Source: JADGGM01 sp027307005
GTDB lineage: Bacteria > Gemmatimonadota > Gemmatimonadetes > Gemmatimonadales > Gemmatimonadaceae
Direction: 5' to 3'
Assembly (NCBI GenBank): GCA_035455745.1
Contig: DATIEP010000055.1
Span: forward strand, 248,001-312,000
DNA: 64,000 nucleotides
Shown: in pieces, positions 25,908 through 34,304 of the stretch
How positions within the stretch are numbered: position 1 is the stretch's first letter
Layout of the letters: every line of letters begins with the position of its first letter
The notes under the pieces: generated by a model
Databases searched by the model: none
The model's input: only the letters and a program-made list of their open reading frames with translations
What the model was told of the DNA's origin: nothing
Made by a program: the position numbers and the translations under genes

Positions 25908-26702
25908 TCACGAGGCCCTGGGTGATGCCCGCACCGGTCCGCCACCGGTGGCGGCGGTGACGAGATCCTGCCGATCGAGAAACCGCACGTCACGCGCCGG
26001 CAGCGTCCAGACCACCGTCCCGTTAGGCAACAGCCGGTGCAGCCGCACCAGTCGCCCGGTCGCCTTCGACACCCACGCGATCGTCGTCGGCGACTCCTGT
26101 ACCACGAGGCACTCCACAGCCCCGCCCGCCGTCCGCAGCGTCGTCGTCCCGGTCACGTGCAGCGCCGCCATGCGCACCGAGACGTCGGGCGTGCCGGACA
26201 CCGGCAGACGCAGCGTGCTGTCCACCTCCAGCGGCAACGCCGCCAGAAACGACTCCATCATCATGCGGTGAAAGAACGCCGCGCCGAACGGAACGTCGAC
26301 GGCCGTGCGCCCCGAATCGATCGACCACGCCGCGCCCGTCAGCCGTCCATCGTGGAACCGCAGATCCTGGCCGCTCGTGTCCGTCACCTGCACCACGCGC
26401 ATGGGCTCCAGCGTCTCCGCGGACACCTCGAGCGTGTCGACCTCCATGTAGCCGGATGCGAGCGTGTAATCCTGCGTCTCGCGAAACACCGCAACGCCGC
26501 TCTCCCGCGCCGGCGCCACCCGCCGCACCAGCGTACCGGCAATCCGTTGGGCACTGTCCTTCGGGATCACGACCAGGCTGATGGTGTCCGCGTACGGATG
26601 GATCCGATCGAGCCTGAGCAGCGGACTCCCCGGTACTATGGTCTGTGCCATCGACGGCGACGCCGCGAGCAGGGCGGCGACACAGCACCACGCGATGCGC
26701 AT
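25908..26702 (-). CDS. Secreted protein, unknown function
   Basis: 264 residues from the ATG at 26702 (GGAG upstream); a second in-frame ATG lies at 26714. Signal peptide ends near SMA-QT. The mature chain is made of short beta strands with paired statements typical of DUF3108-like envelope proteins (YTLASGYMEVDTLEV, TTIAWVSKATGRLVRLHRLL). No catalytic motif seen. Function unknown. No obvious operon partner. Confidence 0.65.
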   Translation of the reverse strand: MRIAWCCVAALLAASPSMAQTIVPGSPLLRLDRIHPYADTISLVVIPKDSAQRIAGTLVRRVAPARESGVAVFRETQDYTLASGYMEVDTLEVSAETLEPMRVVQVTDTSGQDLRFHDGRLTGAAWSIDSGRTAVDVPFGAAFFHRMMMESFLAALPLEVDSTLRLPVSGTPDVSVRMAALHVTGTTTLRTAGGAVECLVVQESPTTIAWVSKATGRLVRLHRLLPNGTVVWTLPARDVRFLDRQDLVTAATGGGPVRASPRAS

Positions 26703-26783
26703 GTGAGACTCCAACGGAAGGGCCCTCGAGGTCGACCGATCAAATCACCGCACCCGGCGCGTCGTTCCGCCGGCCCGCCGCCC

Positions 26784-27053
26784 TCAGGACGCGAAGCGCC
26801 GCCGCGACCGCTCCTTCGCTTTCCGCGCTTCCTCTTCGCGATTCCTGGGCGGCGTCCGCGCCTCGAGCGAATCGACGAGTCGCCGCGCCGACGCCGTCAC
26901 TTCATCCACCGCCCGATTGAACGCTTCCTCGTTAGCACGCGATGGATGGGTGCTGCCGCTCAACTTGCGCACGAACTGCAGCGCCGACGCACGAACCTCG
27001 TCATCGGTCGCCGGCGGCGAAAAGTTGGCCAACGTCCTGATGTTTCGACACAT
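26784..27053 (-). CDS. DUF2277 family protein
   Basis: 89 residues from the ATG at 27053, which has GGAG eight bases upstream; the open frame reaches further but only this part is coding-like. MCRNIRTLANFSPPATDDEV opens the DUF2277 family, followed by RASALQFVRKLSG and a charged helical tail ending RSRRRFAS. Small cytoplasmic protein of unknown function, standard length for the family. Confidence 0.88.
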   Translation of the reverse strand: MCRNIRTLANFSPPATDDEVRASALQFVRKLSGSTHPSRANEEAFNRAVDEVTASARRLVDSLEARTPPRNREEEARKAKERSRRRFAS

Positions 27054-27277
27054 CGGAAAATCTCCGGAAGGCAGGGAGCCCAGCCGGGGCGCCCGTCGAT
27101 TTTCAAGCATATCCGCGCGAACGCAGAGGCGAAACCCTGGCGTCGCCGCCGGCAGAGCCCGCCAGGAAGCGGAACAAAGACCCGTCGGAACGACTATTTT
27201 TCTGGTAGGCTCGATGGCACCCAGCGGCGCCGTACCGCTCGGCGCAGTCGAACACGACTCCAGCTCCACGAGGACAC

Positions 27278-27895
27278 ATGCGCATACACGTGGTCAGCTT
27301 CGCCGGCGCCGCCGGCGCGATCGCCTTCGCCCTCGCCGCTACACAGACGGCCGGCGCGCAGGCGCCTAACGAGTCGGCCGCGACGCCGCCGGCAGCCGTC
27401 GCGCCGTATCCGGGAGATCACGCCATGGACCATTACAAGAAGCCGAGCGAGGACGAGCTCAAGAAGGACCTGACGCCGCTCGAGTTCGAGGTGACGCAGC
27501 ACGCGTTCACCGAGACCCCGTTCCACAACGAGTACTGGGACAATCACGCCGCCGGTATCTACGTGGACATCGTATCCGGCGAGCCGCTCTTCAGCTCCCT
27601 CGACAAGTTCGATTCCGGCACGGGCTGGCCGAGCTTCACCAAGCCGCTCGATGACAAGAACATCAAGACCGACACCGACCGGTCGGCCTTCATGGTACGC
27701 ACCGAAGTGCGCTCGAAGCACGCCAACTCCCACTTGGGCCACCTGTTCAACGACGGGCCGAAGCCGACCGGGCTGCGCTACTGTATGAATTCGGCGGCCA
27801 TGCGCTTCGTCCCGGTCGATTCGCTCGTCGCGGAAGGCTACGGCAAGTATCTGCCGATGTTCCAGAAGGCGGCCGAAGCCGCGAAGCACAAATAG
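27278..27895 (+). CDS. msrB: Exported methionine-R-sulfoxide reductase
   Basis: 205 residues with a signal peptide (cleavage near AGA-QA), so it works in the envelope. MsrB motifs: YWDNHAAGIYVDI, DSGTGWPSF, HLGHLFNDGP and the catalytic cysteine in LRYCMNSAAMRF. The two C-x2-C zinc knuckles of many MsrBs are absent, as in the zinc-free subgroup. It repairs oxidised methionines with R stereochemistry. The reductant in the periplasm is unknown. The gene is followed by a GTTAGTC variant of the iterated motif. Confidence 0.93.
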   Translation: MRIHVVSFAGAAGAIAFALAATQTAGAQAPNESAATPPAAVAPYPGDHAMDHYKKPSEDELKKDLTPLEFEVTQHAFTETPFHNEYWDNHAAGIYVDIVSGEPLFSSLDKFDSGTGWPSFTKPLDDKNIKTDTDRSAFMVRTEVRSKHANSHLGHLFNDGPKPTGLRYCMNSAAMRFVPVDSLVAEGYGKYLPMFQKAAEAAKHK

Positions 27896-27901
27896 CGTTA
27901 G

Positions 27902-30553
27902 TCAGTCGCTGCGCAGCGCGGCCACAGGATCGAGCCGCGTTGCGCGCCGCGCCGGCACCCACGCCGAGAGCGCGGCGATCGCAGCCAGGACGGCCGCCAC
28001 CCCCAGGAACGTCACCGGATCGTTCGGCGTCACACCGAACAGCAGCGCGCCCATGAGGTGCGTGAGGCCGAGCGCGCCCAACACACCCGCCACGAGTCCG
28101 ACCGCCGCCAGCACCAGTCCGCGCCGGATGGCCATCGAGAGGACCGCGGACCGCTGCGCGCCTAACGCCATCCGGATGCCGAACTCGTGCCGCCGCTGCT
28201 GCACCGTGTACGCGCCGAGTCCGTAGATGCCGATCATGGCCAGCACCAGGCCGATGATCCCGAACATGGCGAACAACGCCGTCTCGAGCCTCGTGTCGCC
28301 TACCGACGCTCGGGCGAGATCGGTCATCGGCGCGACGTCGGCAACCGCCTGCGCCGGATCGATCTGCGCCAGCACCGCGCGCATGGGCGCCGCCACGGCG
28401 AGCGGATTGCCCGCCGTTCGCAGGACGAACGTCATGCGGGTGTACGGGAACTGCTCCAGCGGCAGATACATCTCCATGTACGGCTCGGTGCGCGGCCCAT
28501 CGTGATGGACGTCGCCGGCCACGCCGACGATGCGCGCCACGTGCCAGCCGTCCCACTCGTACTTGAGCTCGTGCCCAACGGCCGATCCGTTCGGCCAGAA
28601 CCTCCGCGCCAGCGTGTGGCTCACCACCACCACTTCGCTTCCCCCGCGGCGGTCGGTCGACTCGATGCCCCGGCCATCCTCGATGGGAATCCGCATGGCG
28701 CCGAGGTATCCGGGCGTGACGGCGCGAAAGTCGCCCACGGGCTCCTGGCCTAACGGCGGTGCGGGCTGCCCGACCACGGTGAAGCTGCTCGCCGACCGGT
28801 TGCCGGACAGCGGCAGCCAGCTGATCGCGCCCACGGCGCGCACCCCGGGCAGCGACGCGAGGCGCCGCTCCGCCTCCTCGAAAAACGCGACCGCGGTGGT
28901 ATCGGTGTCGTAGGCGCGGCCGTGCAGCGCGACGTCGGCCGTCAGGAGGTGTTGCGTGTCGAAGCCTAACGGAACGCGGCGGAGGTCGGACAGCGTGCGC
29001 ATCATGAGGCCGGCGCCCGCGAGCAGCACCACTGCCAGCGCGATCTCGACGACGACGAGCAGCGCCCGCAGCCGGCCCGCCCGCCTGCCCTCCGAGCCGC
29101 CGCGCCCGCCCTCGCTCAGCGCGTCCTTGGGATCGCGCCGCGCGCTCTGCAACGCCGGGGCGAGCCCGAAGGCAATCCCGGTGGCCATCGCCACGCACAC
29201 GGCGAACGCCAGGACGCGGGCGTCGAGGCCGATCCCGCTCACCGCCGCCACCCCCAACTGCTCCGGCGCCATGGTGCGCAGGAGCCGCGTCCCGGCCCAG
29301 GCGCCGGCCACGCCTAACGCGGCACCGGCCACGGCGAGCATCACGCTCTCCGTGAGCACCTGGTGCGCGATGCGCCGCGGCGCCGCCCCCAGCGCCACGC
29401 GCACCGCCATCTCGCGCCGCCGGTCGCCCGCCCGCGCCAGCATCAGGCTCGCGACGTTGGCGCACGCAATGAGCAGCAGGCAGCCCACCGCGCCCAACAG
29501 CACCAGGAGCGGCGTCCGCGACGTGCCCACCAGATCCTGCCGCAGTGGACTGGCGAGCGCCGTCCAGTCCGCATCGAGCTGCGGCATCGCGAACGCCCGG
29601 CGCCTCGCGATGGCTTTCATCTCCAGATCCGCTTGCTCCCACGACACGCCGGGCTTGAGTCGCGCCACGACTCGAATAAACCGGCCGCCAACCGTGCGGT
29701 CCGCGTCGCTGAACCGCACGGGCATCCAGATCGCCGCCGGCCCGAAGAACGCGAAGCCCTCGGGCAACACGCCCACGATCGTCACGTCGTTGCCGTTGAT
29801 CTGCACCGTCGTTCCCACCACGTCGCGGCGACCGCCGAATCGGCGCTGCCACAGCCCGTAGCCGAGCACCGCCACGCGCGCGGCGGCGGGTTGGTCCTCG
29901 GCCTTGGTGTACAATCGGCCAACGACCGGCTTGACGCCTAACATCGGCAACAGCTCGGCGTTCGCATAGCGCGTCTGCTCGGACACGGCGTCGCCGTCGG
30001 CGCCGCGGATCGTCACCCGCGTGGTAAAGAATGCGGCCATGGCTGAGAACGACCGCGCCTCGTCGCGCCAGTCGAGGAAGTTCGCGGGACCGACCACGTT
30101 GTGCGCGTCCCCAAACGAGACGTGATGCTCCCACAGCATCACGAGCCCGTTGGGATCGGCGTACGGCAGCGGCCGCAGCAGCACCGCATCGACGACCGAG
30201 AAAATTGCCGTCGTGGCGCCGATGCCCAACGCGAGCGTCGCCACCGACGCCGCGGTGAACACGCGCGCGTGACGCAGCGAGCGGAATCCGTAGCGCACAT
30301 CCTGGCCAAGCCGGTCGAAGACCTGGCCGCGGTATTCGTCGCGTGCCGCGTCGCGCCACCGCTCGCGGCCGCCGAACGCGACCAGCGCACGCCGCCGCGC
30401 TTCTCCGGCGTCCGTGCCGGCCCGCGCGAAGGCCTCCGTCTGCATGTCGAGGTGGAACCGCATCTCGTCCGTTAGGCGGGACTCGCGCCCGCGCCGGCCG
30501 AGCACGCCCCGCACTCGCGCCGCCATCTCGAGAACTGAGTCGAAGATCGTCAT
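27902..30553 (-). CDS. ADOP/MacB-type FtsX permease with PadR-linked N-terminus
   Basis: About 883 residues from the ATG at 30553. The N-terminal 70 residues (SRLTDEMRFHLDMQTEAFAR, then a Phe-Gly-Gly) are the short domain found on permeases paired with PadR genes. Then come two MacB-periplasmic and two FtsX regions in tandem (helices near ALLVLLGAVGCLLLIACAN, and again near the end), the duplicated layout called ADOP in Acidobacteria. There is no ATPase domain and no partner ATPase nearby. The role is probably lipoprotein, peptide or drug export or signalling; unproven. It follows the PadR gene by 14 bases. Confidence 0.9.
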   Translation of the reverse strand: MTIFDSVLEMAARVRGVLGRRGRESRLTDEMRFHLDMQTEAFARAGTDAGEARRRALVAFGGRERWRDAARDEYRGQVFDRLGQDVRYGFRSLRHARVFTAASVATLALGIGATTAIFSVVDAVLLRPLPYADPNGLVMLWEHHVSFGDAHNVVGPANFLDWRDEARSFSAMAAFFTTRVTIRGADGDAVSEQTRYANAELLPMLGVKPVVGRLYTKAEDQPAAARVAVLGYGLWQRRFGGRRDVVGTTVQINGNDVTIVGVLPEGFAFFGPAAIWMPVRFSDADRTVGGRFIRVVARLKPGVSWEQADLEMKAIARRRAFAMPQLDADWTALASPLRQDLVGTSRTPLLVLLGAVGCLLLIACANVASLMLARAGDRRREMAVRVALGAAPRRIAHQVLTESVMLAVAGAALGVAGAWAGTRLLRTMAPEQLGVAAVSGIGLDARVLAFAVCVAMATGIAFGLAPALQSARRDPKDALSEGGRGGSEGRRAGRLRALLVVVEIALAVVLLAGAGLMMRTLSDLRRVPLGFDTQHLLTADVALHGRAYDTDTTAVAFFEEAERRLASLPGVRAVGAISWLPLSGNRSASSFTVVGQPAPPLGQEPVGDFRAVTPGYLGAMRIPIEDGRGIESTDRRGGSEVVVVSHTLARRFWPNGSAVGHELKYEWDGWHVARIVGVAGDVHHDGPRTEPYMEMYLPLEQFPYTRMTFVLRTAGNPLAVAAPMRAVLAQIDPAQAVADVAPMTDLARASVGDTRLETALFAMFGIIGLVLAMIGIYGLGAYTVQQRRHEFGIRMALGAQRSAVLSMAIRRGLVLAAVGLVAGVLGALGLTHLMGALLFGVTPNDPVTFLGVAAVLAAIAALSAWVPARRATRLDPVAALRSD

Positions 30554-30567
30554 GCGACCCGCGCCCG

Positions 30568-30906
30568 TCAGGCAGGTGAGAGGTCGAGGATCATCTCGAT
30601 GGCCTGCGACATCCGCGTCCAGTTCGCACGCTCCGCCGCCAACCGCTGGCGGCCGCGGGCCGTGAGCGCGTAGTACCGCGCCCGCCGGTTGTTCTCCGTG
30701 GTCTGCCAGGACGATTTGATGAACCGCTGGCGCTCGAGACGATAGAGCGCCGGATAGAGCGATCCCTGCCCCACCTGAAGCACGTTGGCGGATCCGCGCA
30801 GCAGCAGCTCGGTGATGCCCCAACCGTGCATCGGGCCCAACTGGAGGGTCTTGAGCACGAGCATGTCGAGGGTGCCCTGCAGCACGTCGTTGCGCGCGTC
30901 GGCCAC
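30568..30906 (-). CDS. PadR family regulator
   Basis: 112 residues from the GTG at 30906, six bases after GAGGA. The winged helix is complete: LQGTLDMLVLKTLQLGPMHG, GSLYPALYRLERQRFI, and the wing TTENNRRARYYALTARGRQ, followed by a dimerisation helix. Located immediately upstream of, and cotranscribed with, the permease at 27902-30553. This PadR-permease pairing is standard in Acidobacteria and Gemmatimonadota, so it very likely represses its own operon. Confidence 0.95.
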   Translation of the reverse strand: MADARNDVLQGTLDMLVLKTLQLGPMHGWGITELLLRGSANVLQVGQGSLYPALYRLERQRFIKSSWQTTENNRRARYYALTARGRQRLAAERANWTRMSQAIEMILDLSPA

Positions 30907-31003
30907 GCCGGTCCTCCTCTCGGGGGTCGAAGGGAGAATACGCGCTCTTCTTTCGACCGTCAAGGGGACGGGAGCAGCGGCGCCGGATCGTGCGCCGGCG
31001 CGA

Positions 31004-33505
31004 TCAGTCGCCGCGAATCGCGATCGCCGGATCGATGCGCGCCGAGCGACGCGCCGGACCGTAGACGGCGGCCAGCGCCACCGCGCCCAACAGGATCGCC
31101 ACCGTGACCAGCGTCGCCGGGTCGGCCGCCGTCGTATCGAAGAGCATCGCACGGATCACGCGCGTCGACCCCCACGCGAGCAGCGAACCGGCGGCGATGC
31201 CTGTCGCGACGAGCACGATCGCCTCGCGAACCACCAGCGCGACGACGCGCCGCTCGGTGGCGCCGAGCGCCATGCGGACCCCGATCTCGCGCGTCCGTTG
31301 GGCAGCGCCGTACGCGACGACGCCGTAGAGGCTGAGCGCCGCGAGCAGCAGCGCCAGACCCGCGAAGCCGCTCAACACCGTTGTGACAAAGCGCCGCTGC
31401 CCGCCGACGCGCTGGCCGCTGGTGCTGATCGTGGGGCCGAACACGAATCGGATCGCCGGCTCGACGCGGCGCACCGCGAGTTCCACCGCGTGCTCCGCGC
31501 TCGCCGCATGCGCCGACCGCACGGCGAACGTCATCCATGGCCACACTTCCAACGTGTAGGGCAGATACACTTCGCCGCCGGTCGTTTGTCCAGGCCCGAA
31601 CTCGAGCACATCCCCCACGACCCCGATGATCGGGAGTGTGATCGGCTGGCCGACGTCCGCGCGCGCCTGCGACTGCCGGCGGATGGTGATGCGCCGCCCG
31701 ATGGGGTTGCCGCCTAACCGACGAGCCAGCGTCGCATCCACCACGAGCCCGCCGCTCATCGGGGCGCGCATGTCGGCATCGGTAAACCAACGGCCCGCGA
31801 CCAGCGGGATGCGCATGGTGCGCAGGTAGTCCGTGGACACGAGGTGGTAGAGCGCCTGGAGGATCGGCTGACCGCTCGGTGGAGCGCCGTCCGGCACGAC
31901 CGAGGTTTGCAGCAGCGCGCCGCCCGCGACCGCGGCGTTCTGGACGCCCGGCACGGCGCGCTCGGCCTCGACGACGCGCGTCCACAGGTTCGCCGCGCTC
32001 GCCGGCGCATCGTACGCGTGCGTCATCGGTGCGATGCCGAAGGAGATCAGGCCGCGCGGGTCGTAGCCTAACGGAACGGCGAGCAGCCGGCGGAAGCTCT
32101 GCACGAGCAGTCCCGCGCCCAACAGCAGCGACAGCGCGAGCGCGAACTGCACGACCACCAGCACGTCGCGCGCTTGCCGTTCCCGTCGCCCGCCGACCGC
32201 CGCCGTGGCGCCGCTGCGCACCAGGCGCATGCCCTGCACCGCCGACGTCTGCAGCGCCGGCGCCAAGCCCACCAGCACGGCCGTCGCCAGGGACGCGGCG
32301 ACCGCGAACACCACGGCGCGCGCATCCAGATGCAATCCGCCGCCGAACGGCAGCAGGCCGGCGAGCGAGTGCCGGGTGAATCCGACCAACGCCGCCGCGG
32401 CGCCGACGCCGATCATCCCCGCGAGGGCGGCGATGAGGCCGGCCTCGAGCACCGGCGGGCGCGCCACCTGCCACCGCGATGCGCCTAACGCACTGCGCAC
32501 GGCGGTATCGCGCGCGCGCCCGCCGGCCCGGATCAGCAGCAGCGTGGCCACGTTGGCGCAGGCCAGCAGCATCACCAGCGCCACGGCGCCCGTCACGAGC
32601 GCGAGGAGCCGCGGCACGGTCCCATAGAGCGCGTTGGACATCGACTGCAGATCGACCGACGTCCAGTGCGCCTGATCCGCCGGATAGCTGGCGGCGAGGC
32701 GGCGCTCGATGGTCGCCACCGCGCTCACCGCCTGCGCCGAATCGACGCCCGACCGGAGCCGCACCAGCGTTTGGCTGTCGACGTGGAGCTCGCGCCGCGT
32801 CAACACGCCGGGATGGGTGGCGCCGAACACCGCGATCGGCTGCCAGAGCTTGGGCGGCGCCCAACCCGAGCCACCGCCACCGAAGTTCGGGTAGGCAAAG
32901 CTCCGCGGCATGACGCCGATGATCGTCGTTGGAATGCCGTCCAGATCCACCACCCGCCCAACGATGGACGGCTCGGCGCCGAACCGGTCGACGAAGAGAT
33001 CGTACGACAGAATTGCCACCCGCGCCGCCCCCGGCTGTTCTTCGTCCGGCGCGAACGTCCTGCCTAACAGCGGCTCGCCGCCCATGAGATGGAAGAAGCC
33101 CGGCGACACGTACGCCACGATCTGGCGGTCGTTCGGTGCGCCGGGCAGCGAGACCTGGTCGCCGCGCACGAACGCCAGGCCTTCGATGACCGGCGACCCC
33201 GCCGTCTGCGCCTGCCAATCGAGGAACGTCGGATACGACGGCGTCCGCGCGTTGCCGTTGTCCGCGTGCTCGAAGATCGTGCGCAGCTGATCCGCATCGC
33301 GATACGGCATGCCGCGCAACACGATCGTGTCGAGGACGCTGAACGCCGCCGTCGCGCTCGCAATTCCGAGCGCCAGCGTCGCAACCGCAATGGCGCTGAA
33401 CCCCGGCGCGCGGCGCAGCGATCGCGCGGCGTGATGGAGGTCCCGGACAATACCTCGCAGCGACGTAAACGAGAAACCAGTGGAGTGCATCGCGGTGCCC
33501 CGCAT
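31004..33505 (-). CDS. Second ADOP/MacB-type FtsX permease
   Basis: 833 residues from 33505; an ATG at 33490 is an alternative. Same duplicated MacB/FtsX layout as the neighbour: DLHHAARSLRRAPGFSAIAV at the start, conserved ALGASRWQVARPPVLEAGL midway and MALGATERRVVALVVREAI near the end. Unlike the first permease it lacks the 70-residue PadR-linked N-terminal domain. The PadR gene at 30568 lies downstream of its stop with about 100 bases between them, so the two permeases may or may not be one unit. Cargo unknown. Confidence 0.9.
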   Translation of the reverse strand: MRGTAMHSTGFSFTSLRGIVRDLHHAARSLRRAPGFSAIAVATLALGIASATAAFSVLDTIVLRGMPYRDADQLRTIFEHADNGNARTPSYPTFLDWQAQTAGSPVIEGLAFVRGDQVSLPGAPNDRQIVAYVSPGFFHLMGGEPLLGRTFAPDEEQPGAARVAILSYDLFVDRFGAEPSIVGRVVDLDGIPTTIIGVMPRSFAYPNFGGGGSGWAPPKLWQPIAVFGATHPGVLTRRELHVDSQTLVRLRSGVDSAQAVSAVATIERRLAASYPADQAHWTSVDLQSMSNALYGTVPRLLALVTGAVALVMLLACANVATLLLIRAGGRARDTAVRSALGASRWQVARPPVLEAGLIAALAGMIGVGAAAALVGFTRHSLAGLLPFGGGLHLDARAVVFAVAASLATAVLVGLAPALQTSAVQGMRLVRSGATAAVGGRRERQARDVLVVVQFALALSLLLGAGLLVQSFRRLLAVPLGYDPRGLISFGIAPMTHAYDAPASAANLWTRVVEAERAVPGVQNAAVAGGALLQTSVVPDGAPPSGQPILQALYHLVSTDYLRTMRIPLVAGRWFTDADMRAPMSGGLVVDATLARRLGGNPIGRRITIRRQSQARADVGQPITLPIIGVVGDVLEFGPGQTTGGEVYLPYTLEVWPWMTFAVRSAHAASAEHAVELAVRRVEPAIRFVFGPTISTSGQRVGGQRRFVTTVLSGFAGLALLLAALSLYGVVAYGAAQRTREIGVRMALGATERRVVALVVREAIVLVATGIAAGSLLAWGSTRVIRAMLFDTTAADPATLVTVAILLGAVALAAVYGPARRSARIDPAIAIRGD

Positions 33506-33713
33506 CCCGAGGCAGGAACGGTTGCATGCTTAACCCGCCAAGCAGCAATCAGGTCACACGCGCGGCGAGCGCTTCCCTTTCCGTCCGCGCCATCGCAAAC
33601 TGAGACGCAGCCCGAGCTCGCCGAACGTTGCCGCTGGAACCGCTTCTCGTCCGCACGGATTTCAGGGATGCTGGGTCGACTCGTTCACCGCTCACTTTCT
33701 ACCGGAGCTTTCG

Positions 33714-34304
33714 ATGCACCGCCTCGTTCTCGCCGCAGCCGTTGCGTTAGTCACTGCCCTCCCTGGCTGCACGCAGGCACAGGTGATGGCGAGCGAGCAC
33801 GGCATGGTGCAGCAGCGCGTGGACGGGACGACGATCACCATCCAGTACTATCGCCCTGAGCGCCGCGGCCGCGACAATCTGTTCGGTGGCGTCGTCAAAT
33901 GGGGCAGCACCTGGACCCCGGGCGCCAACTGGGCGACCACCATCGACGTCGACCACGACGTGAAGATCGACGGCCACGCCCTCGCGAAGGGCAAGTACTC
34001 GATCTGGATGGTGCCGCGGCAAGGTGATTGGACGGTGATCTTCAGTACGGTGTGGAAGCGGTTTCACGTGCAGGGCCCGGACCCCTCGGCGCCGCAGGTG
34101 AAGTTCACCGTGAAGCCGGACAGCACGCCGATGGTGGACGTGCTGACGTTCTCGTTCCCCGCCGTCGAGCCCGATGCGACGACGCTCTTGTTCCAGTGGG
34201 GAACGACCGCGGTCCAGTTGCACATCGAGGTGCCGCCGTCCAACGCGCCGCCCCCGCCGGATTCGGCCTCAGAAGCCGGGCGGCGTCTCGTGCTGCACGC
34301 CTAA
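33714..34304 (+). CDS. DUF2911 secreted protein
   Basis: 196 residues. Signal peptide with a possible lipobox (VTALPGC at about 13-19). DUF2911 core motifs are clear: TITIQYYRPERRGRDNLFG, WTPGANWATTIDVDHDVKI, and GKYSIWMVPRQGDWTVIFS. The family is common in Bacteroidetes, Acidobacteria and Gemmatimonadota and its function is unknown. The stop TAA comes from a GCCTAAC motif, and the last 36 bases overlap the convergent amidase gene. Confidence 0.9.
   Translation: MHRLVLAAAVALVTALPGCTQAQVMASEHGMVQQRVDGTTITIQYYRPERRGRDNLFGGVVKWGSTWTPGANWATTIDVDHDVKIDGHALAKGKYSIWMVPRQGDWTVIFSTVWKRFHVQGPDPSAPQVKFTVKPDSTPMVDVLTFSFPAVEPDATTLLFQWGTTAVQLHIEVPPSNAPPPPDSASEAGRRLVLHA

Noticed and set aside
27747..30359. 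870-residue open frame overlapping the first ADOP permease
   Set aside because: Arg/Gly/Ala-rich translation with no fold or motif; it is the out-of-frame reading of a GC-rich gene whose true frame shows MacB/FtsX features.
30960..33548. 862-residue minus-strand frame over the second ADOP permease
   Set aside because: Frameshifted shadow of the permease with no recognisable domain.
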